The position numbers and the translations under genes are program-made. From IMG/VR virus record IMGVR_UViG_3300004369_000019, positions 1-55,604 of that record: 55,604 nt of DNA. One strand, given 5' to 3'. The notes beneath the pieces are model-generated. The model saw nothing but the letters and a program-made list of their open reading frames with translations. It made no database searches and had not been told where the DNA came from. Positions 1 to 9,300 of this stretch are shown here, one piece after another. Source of the stretch: a virus. Position 1 is the stretch's first letter. Each line of letters begins with the position of its first letter.

Positions 1-622
1 TTACACCACCTGCACCATACCATTCATAGTTAATGGAAATCATCTGCTGTTTTGTAGCATCAGCAGTTACACCAGTGTATCCATTACCATCAAACTTTTC
101 ACCATTCCAGTTTTCTCTGGTTACTCTTGTTTCTGTGGTGATACCAGTTGCACTGCTGCGAATTACATAAGAATATGTGCCTCCATCATCCTCAAAGTAA
201 GCACCATCAGTCTCATTAAACAATCCAAATCTTCTGCGAATACCGACTTGTGGTGTTTCTAGACGAACTGCAAATGCGAGAGTTGCTGGTCTACCAGGAA
301 TGTATCTCATTACCTGTTTAGTCTGTCTGATAATCTTACTACCAGCAGTGGAACCAACTTCCATAACCACATTACTGGAAGCAGGATTATGAGTAGCAGT
401 TGCAACACCAACTAGACTCTCATCCCAAACATCAGTCTCCTTACCATACTGGAAAGTATTGAAGAAAACTGTTTGGAAGGGAGCAACCTTTAGTCTGTTA
501 TTGTCGGAAAACTGAGGTCTCCAGTCAGTCTGGTTTCCCCAGTGATCTGCAATATTAAAAACCTCAAAGAGACTTCTCTCTTGATTCAAGAAGTCTTGAG
601 TTTGTTTATTCCACTGAGCCAT
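1..622 (-). CDS. Virion structural protein, C-terminus beyond the window
   Basis: Partial gene; about 207 codons are visible and it runs off the left edge. I translated it by hand: it starts MAQWNKQTQDFLNQERSLFE and contains IRRRFGLFNE, WNGEKFDGNG and YEWYGAGGV near the visible end. Proteins with the YEWYGAG and RRRxGLF motifs recur as virion structural proteins in T4-like cyanophages, by recollection of the family. The exact location in the particle is not known to me. The ATG lies 3 nt after the stop of the upstream 106-residue gene, so the two are probably co-transcribed and translationally coupled. No membrane segment or signal peptide is visible. Confidence 0.75.
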   Translation of the reverse strand, partial: MAQWNKQTQDFLNQERSLFEVFNIADHWGNQTDWRPQFSDNNRLKVAPFQTVFFNTFQYGKETDVWDESLVGVATATHNPASSNVVMEVGSTAGSKIIRQTKQVMRYIPGRPATLAFAVRLETPQVGIRRRFGLFNETDGAYFEDDGGTYSYVIRSSATGITTETRVTRENWNGEKFDGNGYTGVTADATKQQMISINYEWYGAGGV

Positions 623-625
623 AAT

Positions 626-946
626 TTAGTCAATCCACTCTAGTTTTGAAGGATGGTATCTTCTTGTGTTTTTAATGTTGAAATTCTTTTCTTCTACTGG
701 ATAAATGTTTTGAACCATTGCTCCAGGATAATCTTTCTGTAATTGTTCCCCAAGTTCTTGTTTGGTTGGAATACCATTCTTAGATACCATCTCAAGTCGA
801 TAGATGCTACCCATCCAAGTAACATCTGCAACATAATTCTCACCAACCTGTTTTGATTCTTCAGGTGGAGAGTTTACATATAAGTTTCCGTTGAAGTCGC
901 CAGAGATATTGACTGACTCCGATATAAATTGTTTGAAGGATTTCAT
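626..946 (-). CDS. Small protein with T4 capsid-targeting-like N-terminus
   Basis: I chose the ATG at 946 (106 residues) rather than an upstream in-frame start at 958. The choice rests on a TGATG overlap with the stop of the preceding gene and on the resulting N-terminus MKSFKQFISES. That matches the T4 capsid-targeting sequence MKTYQEFIAE position for position in pattern, with Ile8-x-Glu10 where the T4 gp21 head protease cleaves (L/I-x-E). Residues about 36-85 form a small domain also present in the neighbouring 209-residue protein (VTWxGxxYxLxM, then YPG). Inference: it may be packaged in the head and processed, or it may be an uncharacterised virion protein that merely shares the short motif. 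Confidence 0.7.
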   Translation of the reverse strand: MKSFKQFISESVNISGDFNGNLYVNSPPEESKQVGENYVADVTWMGSIYRLEMVSKNGIPTKQELGEQLQKDYPGAMVQNIYPVEEKNFNIKNTRRYHPSKLEWID

Positions 947-1575
947 CAGCAGTTCCAAGCTCTAAGGGATTTATTGATTCTGCTATCTGGATCGTTAGCA
1001 GTTTTAGAAGAAGTAAGTTTCTTCTTCATACCTTTCATTCTTGCACAGAATGATGCTCTTCTCTTATTTCCAACTTTTTTTGAGGGTGCTTTAAGGTCAG
1101 AACCAGGGTTCTCTCTTTCATAAGACTTACGTCCTTTTTCATTGAGACCCCCCTCAGGGTTCTTACCCGACTTTTTTGTCCAAGAAGCTCCTTCCTCTAG
1201 ATCAACTTCTTCTGCATATAAGAAAGTTTCGCCAGGTTCCTTTTCAATAACAGAAGTGTACTTGACTTTAGATCCAGGATAAATTCCTTGCATCTGTGCT
1301 TCGACTTCTTTTCTTGATGGAAGTTTTGCCTGAGGGAAGAACATTTTTAAGACATATGTTCTCCCTTTCCAGGTCACAACAACCATCATAAGATTGCCGA
1401 TCTTTGAAGGAATTCTAGTTGCTTCTCCAATAATACCAGATTCTACAGCAGCATCATGCTGTTCTTTATCTGATGCATCATCTACACTATAACGATCCCA
1501 CATTTTAGGACCGTAACCACACTCCTTTCTAGTTTCCTTCTTCTTGCAAAGTCGGCAATACTTTTTATCAGACAT
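946..1575 (-). CDS. Conserved phage protein, DUF6321-like C-terminus
   Basis: 209 residues, function unknown. Three parts are visible. Residues 1-20 carry CRLCKKKETRKECGYG, a possible short metal-binding knuckle. Residues about 60-110 carry the VTWKGRTYVLKM...YPGS domain shared with the next gene. The basic C-terminal half contains GLNEKGRKSYERENPGSDLK and SFCARMKGMK. That C-terminal block resembles a small phage domain I remember as DUF6321; the family number should be checked. The gene follows a CTAAATA late motif that overlaps the end of the 731-residue fibre gene, and its stop overlaps the next start in a TGATG. The high Lys/Arg content suggests nucleic-acid or head association, which is inference only. 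Confidence 0.75.
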   Translation of the reverse strand: MSDKKYCRLCKKKETRKECGYGPKMWDRYSVDDASDKEQHDAAVESGIIGEATRIPSKIGNLMMVVVTWKGRTYVLKMFFPQAKLPSRKEVEAQMQGIYPGSKVKYTSVIEKEPGETFLYAEEVDLEEGASWTKKSGKNPEGGLNEKGRKSYERENPGSDLKAPSKKVGNKRRASFCARMKGMKKKLTSSKTANDPDSRINKSLRAWNC

Positions 1576-1592
1576 TATAGAAAAAGACTCTT

Positions 1593-3788
1593 TTAGTTAT
1601 TTAGGAGAGACTTTAGTTCGTCAATCTGCTTCTGTTGATCCTTAACGGCTTCAATCAGAAGAGCAACCATATTTTGGTATGCAACTGACTTGACTCCAAG
1701 AGCATCTTCATAAACAACATCAGGTACGATCTTCTCAACTTCTTGTGCGATAACACCTAAACAATGATCTCCAGTTTTCTTATGATCATATTCAACACCA
1801 CGAAGTTGCTTAACCTTTTCAAGTGCATCTTCAATAGTCTCAACGTTTTCTTTCAATCTTTCATCAGAGTTTGCAGTAACAGTACCACCGCAAACTAAGT
1901 TAGTTCCATCGAAGGTTAAGTTAGCAGAAGTTGTTGCAATATTAGATGCGTTCTTAAATAACACTTGGTTTGCAGAACCAAGAGCATTAATATCCGTAGC
2001 ATCGATGGTAACAGTTGCTTTAGAACCAGCAGATTCGGAAACAATACTAGTAATTGCAGTTCCTTCAAAATTTATTATTGTTGCTTCTGCAACTACTTGC
2101 GAATCATCATCTTGCACTTCAACACCAGAAATAATTCCTGTTAATTGAGAACCATCTCCTATAAATTGTCCACTAGTACTAGTTACATCACCAGAAACAG
2201 TTATATCATTAGGGAATCCTAGAATAATTCTTCCTTCATTTCGTGTAACCGTAATTTCATTCGGTGTTCCATCGGCAGCCATAATTGCTCCGGTAGTAAC
2301 ACTTGCAAGACCAATATGACCAGAACCTAAACTATTATAATTTTCTTCAAAGTGACCACCATAGAAAGAAACTATTCCTTCTTCTCCAACAACAGTAGTT
2401 CCTAATGATATTGTATTTGTTGTAATAATACCTGTAACTCTACCATACTGATCTACTTGAAATGATTCAACAAATCTATCAGATCTACTAGTCGAATCAG
2501 CAAATGAAACTGTTACTTGTGCTAGATTAAGATCATCATCATTAACAACAATTGCGCTAGAATCTAAACTTACAACATCAAATCTGTTACCAACCTTGAT
2601 CAGACCTTTACCAGCTTGTATTTCGCCAGGACTAGAGAACTGGGTAAATTCTAGTGCGCTAACACCGATAGAAACTGGTTCTTTGGTAATCAACACAAAA
2701 CCACCACCAGAATTATCATTACCGTTCAGAACGAACGAGAACGCACCCGAGATAATTTCGGAACTTTCGTCGAAGTCAACAGCACGGGTCAGTTCCCATG
2801 ATGTTGATCCACTTCCAAGTCTAGTAACGGTATAATATCCATTCTCAAATGTATTTCCAATTCCATTAGAACCCTGATCCTTTACAAGAATACGATCAGA
2901 TACTAATAATCCGTTAAATCTATCAACAAGACCTGTTCCAGCAATACCTGTTGTATTAATATTACCATTTGATTGTGCGAAAAGAATAGCACCAATACCA
3001 TCAGGTGGTGTATCTACGTTATCATAGTATGCTACAAGTGCTTCTGTTGTTGCTGCCGATACCGCTTTCTGAACAACAAGACCAGCAGTTGCGAAGTTGT
3101 CCACATAGGCTTTTGTGGCAAGTTCCTGATCTACTATGGGTGTTAAAGTATCTACAGTAGCATAATGTCTAATACCAAATATAGATCCTCCAACACTAAC
3201 AGCTCCACCAACCTCTAATTTATATTGCATTAAGGTAGATCCAATTCCCACTCTACCTGTAGAATCGTTATAAAAAAGATCTGCAGACCCACCAAAAATT
3301 CCTCCATCATTATATTGAACTTGTCCGTTAGTACCACCAGGATCTACATTAGCAATAGTAATAGTAGCACCAATACCAGAAGAAGTTGCAGTGATAAGAT
3401 CACCAACAAAATTAATATCTCTTACACTTTCTGCAGAACCTACAATTGTTCCTTCTTCTCTAATAGTAACACCAAGATCAGCAACCCCCTCAAGAGATTT
3501 CCATGTTACGGAAGTTCCACCCAGAGATACTAATATTTGATTATCAGAACCCATCGTACCATCATAAGCAAATAGTTCCTTATGAATCCTAATGGTTCCA
3601 GTGTCTACATCGGCAGCAGGAGTATCAATATTTCTACCTTCTATTCCATGTGTAGAACCGATACCAACACTACCACCAATTGCAACGTTACCAATAACGT
3701 CCAATACTCTAGTGTTCTCACTGTAATCAGTGATGCCGATTCCAAAAGATCTTTCTCTTCCAGATAGGAATTTACCGTAATTAGCCAT
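1593..3788 (-). CDS. Tail fibre protein with C-terminal S74 chaperone domain
   Basis: 731 residues. The N-terminal and central parts are rich in Gly, Ser, Thr and Val with motifs such as VGIGST and GTNGQVQYNDGG, which recur in the fibre proteins of this window and suggest trimeric beta-structured fibre. The last 91 residues (641-731) are an intramolecular chaperone domain of peptidase family S74: it opens with SDERLKEN and contains LGVIAQEVEKIVPDVVYED. In that family the domain folds the trimer and then releases itself by cleavage just before the Ser-Asp pair, here S641-D642. Expected product: a mature fibre of about 640 residues. The late-promoter motif of the next gene lies within the 3-prime end of this ORF. 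Confidence 0.85.
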   Translation of the reverse strand: MANYGKFLSGRERSFGIGITDYSENTRVLDVIGNVAIGGSVGIGSTHGIEGRNIDTPAADVDTGTIRIHKELFAYDGTMGSDNQILVSLGGTSVTWKSLEGVADLGVTIREEGTIVGSAESVRDINFVGDLITATSSGIGATITIANVDPGGTNGQVQYNDGGIFGGSADLFYNDSTGRVGIGSTLMQYKLEVGGAVSVGGSIFGIRHYATVDTLTPIVDQELATKAYVDNFATAGLVVQKAVSAATTEALVAYYDNVDTPPDGIGAILFAQSNGNINTTGIAGTGLVDRFNGLLVSDRILVKDQGSNGIGNTFENGYYTVTRLGSGSTSWELTRAVDFDESSEIISGAFSFVLNGNDNSGGGFVLITKEPVSIGVSALEFTQFSSPGEIQAGKGLIKVGNRFDVVSLDSSAIVVNDDDLNLAQVTVSFADSTSRSDRFVESFQVDQYGRVTGIITTNTISLGTTVVGEEGIVSFYGGHFEENYNSLGSGHIGLASVTTGAIMAADGTPNEITVTRNEGRIILGFPNDITVSGDVTSTSGQFIGDGSQLTGIISGVEVQDDDSQVVAEATIINFEGTAITSIVSESAGSKATVTIDATDINALGSANQVLFKNASNIATTSANLTFDGTNLVCGGTVTANSDERLKENVETIEDALEKVKQLRGVEYDHKKTGDHCLGVIAQEVEKIVPDVVYEDALGVKSVAYQNMVALLIEAVKDQQKQIDELKSLLNN
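1598..1604 (-). promoter_or_regulatory. Late promoter motif CTAAATA for the 209-residue gene
   Basis: CTAAATA on the minus strand, 22 nt before the ATG at 1575, inside the 3-prime end of the fibre gene. T4-like late consensus is TATAAATA. Confidence 0.65.
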
Positions 3789-3810
3789 GATTTATAAGTT
3801 AAAATTAGAA

Positions 3811-4155
3811 TTAGAAGTTAGAAGTTTCTAGAATTGATGAAAGAAATTTCATGTCCGATCCTGCATCTACAGAAACAGCGATCTTATCTCCTGTTTCTAA
3901 AACTAGTTTTCCAGGAAGAAGATTGACCGTATCTCCTGCAGGAACAGGAAAATCATTTACAATTGGTGTTGTGGTTGTATCAGTGCTGTCGTAGTAACTA
4001 AAAGTAATTTTTCTAGTTACTGTTCCAGTATTGATAGCTTGCGCCAAAAGGAATACTGATGTATATCCTGTTGGTGCTGTATAGATTTGAACGTCTGATG
4101 TTGTGGGCGTATTAGTAATTGTTCTAAAATTATTAATCGCAATTTGAGCAGCCAT
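3811..4155 (-). CDS. Small virion structural protein (putative)
   Basis: 114 residues, starting MAAQIAINNFRTITNTPTTS. The composition is Thr/Val-rich with a predicted all-beta pattern (TGYTSVFLLAQAINTGTVTR, LVLETGDKIAVSVDAGSDMK) and no membrane segment. Short proteins of this type accompany cyanophage fibre genes, but I do not know a specific function. It begins 4 nt after the stop of the 1686-residue fibre gene, so it is probably read on the same transcript. A capping or accessory fibre subunit is possible; this is inference from location. Confidence 0.6.
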   Translation of the reverse strand: MAAQIAINNFRTITNTPTTSDVQIYTAPTGYTSVFLLAQAINTGTVTRKITFSYYDSTDTTTTPIVNDFPVPAGDTVNLLPGKLVLETGDKIAVSVDAGSDMKFLSSILETSNF

Positions 4156-4159
4156 TTAA

Positions 4160-7100
4160 TTAGTCTCCTAGTGCTAGAATGAATGGTGTTACGTTATTGA
4201 ATAGTGACTTCAGATAGGTTCTACCTGTAATCGTTCCACTTGCTTGGTTGATGGTAACACCATCACCAATTCTAAAGTTACCTGCTTGGTCGGTAGAGGT
4301 ATAAATGACCTCACCACCATCTTCTTTAACAACCTCATTTTCTTGAATTGTTACACCACCAACACCAGGTCTTGCGGTAAAGATATCATTACCTGCACCA
4401 ACATATTCAAATGAGTGAGAAGATGTGATCTGTAAACTTTGGCGACTTAGATAAACTGTATCGCCAATTGATACATTATTATTTAACCCCTGAATAATTG
4501 TGATAGTTGAAAGACCTGCTTGTGGTAAAGTTGCAGATAAAACCTTGTAATATAAAGGATCTGCTTTTGTTACCTCTGCTGTTGCTTGTGTACCACCACC
4601 AGGAGGTGCTGCAATAGACACATTTGGAGTAAGAGTTTCATATTGAGTACCAGTATTGATTAATGTAATCGCAGTAATTGCTCCATTTTCTACAGTTGGA
4701 ATTGCTTGTGCGCCAATTCCATTTGGTCCTGTTGGAGCCTCAATAGTAATAATCGCATCATTTGGAGTGTTATATCCAGTTCCACCATTTGTAATGGTGA
4801 TAGTATTCAGAGAATAATAAAGTTTATCAATGTAGAACACTTGACCATCATAAGGTCTTTGTGTTCCAACTCCACTTACTTCTAAAGTAATATCATTCGC
4901 GGGTGCAGCAGATTCAACTTTCGCAGTTTGTCTATAGATAGACTTAGTTGTGTTATCACTAATACCTTGAGAAATCAAACCAATTCTTCCAAATGAAGAG
5001 TTTGAGTTTGTAAGATCACATTGTCCACCACTTCTTGTTACAATCGCTTCATCGCAACAAATTGTAAAGATAGACACTAACTGAGCGTAAGATCCGTTAG
5101 TGATTGATACTCCAATTCCTCTCTGGTTGTACTGAGTATAAGAGTCAACCGACATGGAACCCTGAACACCAATCTCATCCTCATCACCAGGTTCTGCAGC
5201 AAAACCATCGATCTTAAGACCAATACTGTCGAAAATAAAGTTCGTACAGTTTCTTACATACGGACCTTTAAAGACTTGTCCAACTCCAGGACTGAAGTTT
5301 GGATCAGAATCTTCACCTTCGGCAGGACCATAACCAGCACCATTAAATCCTTCAAATCTAGTAGTAATACCAGTTGGATTTACAGGACTTTGAATTGCGG
5401 TAATTCCTCCACCAACAATTGAAGTAACGATACCAATAACAGTATCGATAGAACTCATTACATTTTTACATCCAGCAGGACTTGTATTACTGTTGACTCT
5501 AGGATCATATTGAATAGACTCATCTTTAACTTGACCGCCACCAAAACTAGCATCTGTTTTAGTAAATGGTTGGAACTTCAGAATGTTACCGGTATTATCA
5601 GTATATGTATGCGAAATTTCAGTAGGTCCGAAGTTTGTTGTGAATGTTGTAGGTCCGACAATTGTATCAACATTAAAGATATTTCCAAATGTTCCATCTG
5701 GGAATACTGTTGTTGTAATCCCGATGAAAGCACTTCCACCACCAATGTAAGTATGATCTAGTGTCGAAACACCAGTATTAACGGTAATAGAACTTGCAAT
5801 AGAAAGTGTTGGGAAATTATTCAGATTTCCTGCACCAACGTGAGTTGTAACAATACCAATCAGACTATCAATAGAAGAACGAATATCTGCACAACCTAAA
5901 GGATCTGTATTGACTCCAACTGCAGGATCCGCAGTAATTGTTGTATCTCTATAATTAAGAACATTATTAATAGCTAATTTTGAATATGCTGCAATAGAAG
6001 AGAATGCAGTTACAGACTCTGACTCTTCACCAATTAATCCACCACTAATAGGATCACCAGTAGCAGTAAAATACTTTCTTGTAGTTTCTCTAATATTTTT
6101 ATTACTATCTGTTCTCAAATCATTGATTAGAGCATCAACAACATATGCAATGTCTCTTCTGCACTTAAATTCTCCACCTGGGAAGTTACCGTAATTAATT
6201 GTAAGACCATTGATAACATTAAGATTTTCTGACTCAATAGCTTCTGTTGCAATACCAACTAAGTTATCAATAGATGCTTGAACATCACTGCAAGAATATG
6301 TCTCACTATTTCCGATAGCAGGACTTCCATCACCAAAATAACTGGATCCGCCAGAAACTGTAGTATCTTTAGTTGATAACTGGTTAGCAACCGCCAATTT
6401 CATCTGATCTCTTGCTGTGTCGAAAGCGAGAATAGATTGTACTTCTTCACCATCAAGACCATTGGTAAGGAAAGTTCCAGAAGCATCAAAATACTTCTTA
6501 GCAAAAGCAATTGAATAATTATTTCCACTGGTAAAAATATCTGTCGAAACAGCATCTACAAGATAGTTCAAGTCTCTCTTACACTTATCTTCAGTTCCAG
6601 ATAATGCGGGATATTCTGTGACCATTGTGGTCCATGCTGTTCCAACAATCTCACCTTTGTTTTGTTGAATCAGACGATATGCATCTTTATATCTGGAAGT
6701 TGTTGTTATTGAGGAATCTCCTGGGAAGAAGAAATCTGGATGAACAATTGCAATATTTGCAAGAGCCTTATCTGTGATTTCTAACTTGTTGCCTGCAATT
6801 AAATTCGCAGAATCTTGATATCTATCTCCACCAACTTTCTCTACTGGGAAGTCATAACCAACAGCACCTGATGGGAAGAACTGAGTTGAAAGACCTCCAC
6901 CAGAATCACATTGGAATACTAAATTTTCTAGGCGAACTTTTCCATCATTTGTAATATATGCTGGATCATTATCGGAATTACCAGATCCACTTGCAGTAAA
7001 TCCAATCGTAGTAAATCCAGTGATTCTATCGTAAACGGCAGAATTAATTCCTACTTCTGGTGTATAATATCTCTGTACCTTAATTGTTCCCGATAAACCA

Positions 7101-9220
7101 CCATTGGCTCCAAGACCAGTACCAATTCTTGCTACAAATGAAGCATCAGAAAGTTTATCATCTACAATCAAATTATCAAAATCGCTACCAGTTGTAGAAG
7201 TAACTGTAATACCATTACCAGACTTTAATTCATGATCAGTAGATGTTTCAAATGTAGTAATACCTGTAACACTATCATAATCGACAGTAATAATTGTAAT
7301 TTCATCTCCAGGAGATCCTGAAGGGCATGTAAATCCTAGTCCAGTAATCTCAACGGAATCGTCTTTAGAAAGATCGTGATCATATCTGGTTGTAACCGTC
7401 GCAAAACCAGTATTACTATCATAAACAATTGTATCAATTGGAGTTGTATATCCAATAGAAACTCCACCCCATGTCGTATTGTTAATTACGCATCGAACGA
7501 TGTCTTGAGCATAATCAACAGCACGAATCGTTTGAGTTACTTCATCAATTGGAGAATTATTAAGAGTTCCTGCTACGAATGAAGAAACACCAACTGCAGC
7601 TAAATCGCTGTCGAAGTAAGTCTTACCAGCAGCAACGACTTTTGTGGATCCACCTCTTGTAATATCGTAGCAAACTGCCTTAAGAATATCTCTTACATCT
7701 CTAGAGCAACGGAACGTATCAAGGTTAATACCAGTGATAATTCCAACAACACCAGAAGAAGATCCTGTACCAACAGCATTTGTTGTAATTCCTGCAAGAT
7801 AACTAATGCTATTACCAACACCAGTACACCATCCTGTTCCTACAATAATTCTATCGTTAGAATCATTATAAAGATATTTCTTATTTCTTCTTGTAGAATC
7901 AATTGCTTGAGTATAACTAGTAGAATAATTATTATATTTTTCTACCGTTCCACCAGTATCATAGGTGTGAGTAATTGAAGAAACGCCAACATTTGTTTTG
8001 AAAGTATTTACTCCAACATATTCTGTTACTGTAAAGTACTCTCCGTTTGTACCATCTGGGAAAATAGTTGTAGTAATTCCACTACCTCCAGGGCAGGTAA
8101 ATGCAATTCCAGCTAGTTCAACAATATCACCAGTTGTTACACCATGACCAACAGAGGTAACGGTAGCGATACCAGTTAGATTATCATAAACAAATCCAGT
8201 AACGTTTGTAGTACCACCAGCACCAACACTAGCCCATGGTCTCTGGTTGATTACATATGTTGCGATACCAACAGCACGCTCAATAGCAGCTACAGTAGCA
8301 TCGGCAATACTATATCCATTTGTATCAACACCATCAACATGATCTAAAGCACCACCAGCAGTAAAGTAAGATAATGCTGCACCTACCGACTTTAAATTAC
8401 CAGTAGATTTTAAATCATATGCAATTGCTTTAAATATATCCTTAACATCATCTTTGCAGTCCTGGGGAGCTCCTGGAGTTACGACAAACGCTGGATTTTT
8501 ATAGTCGGTACTTGTAATATAACCAACAGCTTCTTGTGCAATAAAATCAAGGTTTGCCTCAAGAGCAGTTGCACCATCTTGTGCAAGGTGTGTTCCTGCA
8601 TAACCACTATAACCACTGGTCAGGAATCCAACTGCTTCTCTTGCGATAAAGTCTGAGTTGACGCGAATGAGTCTTGCTGCGTCAAAATATCTATCGGATG
8701 CTACACTCTCAAGAGGTCTAAAAGCAACTGCAGCAGATCCAGAATCCATAGATCCTGTAAATCCAAGGTCAGTTAAGTGACATCCATCATTAACCCAAAA
8801 TAAATCTTTGTCTGCATTTGCTGGAGAAACAATACAGTTTCTTAATTCGAGACCTTCTACAGATACATTTTTATCCAGTATAATTGGATTTTGCTCAACA
8901 TATACACCAGGATAAACCTTAATAGTATCAAAGATTTCTGCTATTTCGGCAGCGGCTTTGATTGATAGTTTTGCATCTCTTTCATTTAAACCTGTATTAG
9001 CATCATCACCTTCTTTACATACAAAAATAGTTTTACCTAGAGATCCTCCAGCACCCACTCGGATAACACGAGTTGCAATTCCAACACCTGCTGTATCTTG
9101 CTTTAAGAATACTTCTCCATCAAAAGCATTTACAGCTAACTCACCGATAGCAAGTTGTGCGGTAGTTGGGATTTTACCGGATACTGTTGACCTTTTTAAA
9201 CGAATCTGAGGATCTGCCAT
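4160..9220 (-). CDS. Large tail fibre / adhesin with beta-helix-like N-terminus
   Basis: 1686 residues. The start IRLKRSTVSGKIPTTAQLAI then GELAVNAFDG is typical of phage fibre N-termini. Residues about 60-150 (KTIFVCKEGDDANTGLNERD, VYPGVYVEQNPIILDKNVSV) look like the first turns of a pectate-lyase-like beta-helix. The middle holds four copies of an unnamed module marked by Cys-x-x-Asp or Cys-Arg-Arg-Asp (Cys at 255, 505, 880 and 1020), each followed by a helical stretch and a YF(D/T) motif. The C-terminal part has two GxGY-type repeats (NGGTGYNTP, NTGTQYETL). It is preceded by a CTAAATA motif and a hairpin in the leader. Probable role: host recognition or a lateral fibre. Confidence 0.75.
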   Translation of the reverse strand: MADPQIRLKRSTVSGKIPTTAQLAIGELAVNAFDGEVFLKQDTAGVGIATRVIRVGAGGSLGKTIFVCKEGDDANTGLNERDAKLSIKAAAEIAEIFDTIKVYPGVYVEQNPIILDKNVSVEGLELRNCIVSPANADKDLFWVNDGCHLTDLGFTGSMDSGSAAVAFRPLESVASDRYFDAARLIRVNSDFIAREAVGFLTSGYSGYAGTHLAQDGATALEANLDFIAQEAVGYITSTDYKNPAFVVTPGAPQDCKDDVKDIFKAIAYDLKSTGNLKSVGAALSYFTAGGALDHVDGVDTNGYSIADATVAAIERAVGIATYVINQRPWASVGAGGTTNVTGFVYDNLTGIATVTSVGHGVTTGDIVELAGIAFTCPGGSGITTTIFPDGTNGEYFTVTEYVGVNTFKTNVGVSSITHTYDTGGTVEKYNNYSTSYTQAIDSTRRNKKYLYNDSNDRIIVGTGWCTGVGNSISYLAGITTNAVGTGSSSGVVGIITGINLDTFRCSRDVRDILKAVCYDITRGGSTKVVAAGKTYFDSDLAAVGVSSFVAGTLNNSPIDEVTQTIRAVDYAQDIVRCVINNTTWGGVSIGYTTPIDTIVYDSNTGFATVTTRYDHDLSKDDSVEITGLGFTCPSGSPGDEITIITVDYDSVTGITTFETSTDHELKSGNGITVTSTTGSDFDNLIVDDKLSDASFVARIGTGLGANGGLSGTIKVQRYYTPEVGINSAVYDRITGFTTIGFTASGSGNSDNDPAYITNDGKVRLENLVFQCDSGGGLSTQFFPSGAVGYDFPVEKVGGDRYQDSANLIAGNKLEITDKALANIAIVHPDFFFPGDSSITTTSRYKDAYRLIQQNKGEIVGTAWTTMVTEYPALSGTEDKCKRDLNYLVDAVSTDIFTSGNNYSIAFAKKYFDASGTFLTNGLDGEEVQSILAFDTARDQMKLAVANQLSTKDTTVSGGSSYFGDGSPAIGNSETYSCSDVQASIDNLVGIATEAIESENLNVINGLTINYGNFPGGEFKCRRDIAYVVDALINDLRTDSNKNIRETTRKYFTATGDPISGGLIGEESESVTAFSSIAAYSKLAINNVLNYRDTTITADPAVGVNTDPLGCADIRSSIDSLIGIVTTHVGAGNLNNFPTLSIASSITVNTGVSTLDHTYIGGGSAFIGITTTVFPDGTFGNIFNVDTIVGPTTFTTNFGPTEISHTYTDNTGNILKFQPFTKTDASFGGGQVKDESIQYDPRVNSNTSPAGCKNVMSSIDTVIGIVTSIVGGGITAIQSPVNPTGITTRFEGFNGAGYGPAEGEDSDPNFSPGVGQVFKGPYVRNCTNFIFDSIGLKIDGFAAEPGDEDEIGVQGSMSVDSYTQYNQRGIGVSITNGSYAQLVSIFTICCDEAIVTRSGGQCDLTNSNSSFGRIGLISQGISDNTTKSIYRQTAKVESAAPANDITLEVSGVGTQRPYDGQVFYIDKLYYSLNTITITNGGTGYNTPNDAIITIEAPTGPNGIGAQAIPTVENGAITAITLINTGTQYETLTPNVSIAAPPGGGTQATAEVTKADPLYYKVLSATLPQAGLSTITIIQGLNNNVSIGDTVYLSRQSLQITSSHSFEYVGAGNDIFTARPGVGGVTIQENEVVKEDGGEVIYTSTDQAGNFRIGDGVTINQASGTITGRTYLKSLFNNVTPFILALGD

Positions 9221-9249
9221 CTATCTCCATATTTGGTATATACCGTAAA

Positions 9250-9265
9250 CCTAATAGAAATTAGG
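9250..9265 (-). other. Leader hairpin of the 1686-residue fibre gene
   Basis: A perfect 6-bp stem, CCTAAT and ATTAGG, with a 4-nt loop lies between the late motif and the start codon. It could protect or regulate the transcript; no function is shown. Confidence 0.45.
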
Positions 9266-9273
9266 TGCTATCT

Positions 9274-9280
9274 TATTTAG
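9274..9280 (-). promoter_or_regulatory. Late promoter motif CTAAATA for the 1686-residue fibre
   Basis: CTAAATA, 53 nt before the ATG at 9220, the longest leader of the set. It is the last unit of a 9-nt tandem repeat. Confidence 0.65.
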
Positions 9281-9300
9281 TATTCTTAGTATTCTTAGTA
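9274..9300 (-). repeat. 9-nt tandem repeat running into a late promoter
   Basis: Minus strand reads TACTAAGAA, TACTAAGAA, TACTAAATA. The first unit includes the stop codon of the 1032-residue gene. Confidence 0.85.

Noticed and set aside
3789-3796. TATAAATC as a late promoter of the 731-residue fibre
   Set aside because: It lies immediately before the ATG with no room for a leader and lacks the final A of the motif; expression from an upstream promoter is more likely.
9235-9244. GGTATATACC palindrome as an operator
   Set aside because: A single 10-bp AT-rich palindrome without a second copy or a known regulator; expected by chance in such DNA.
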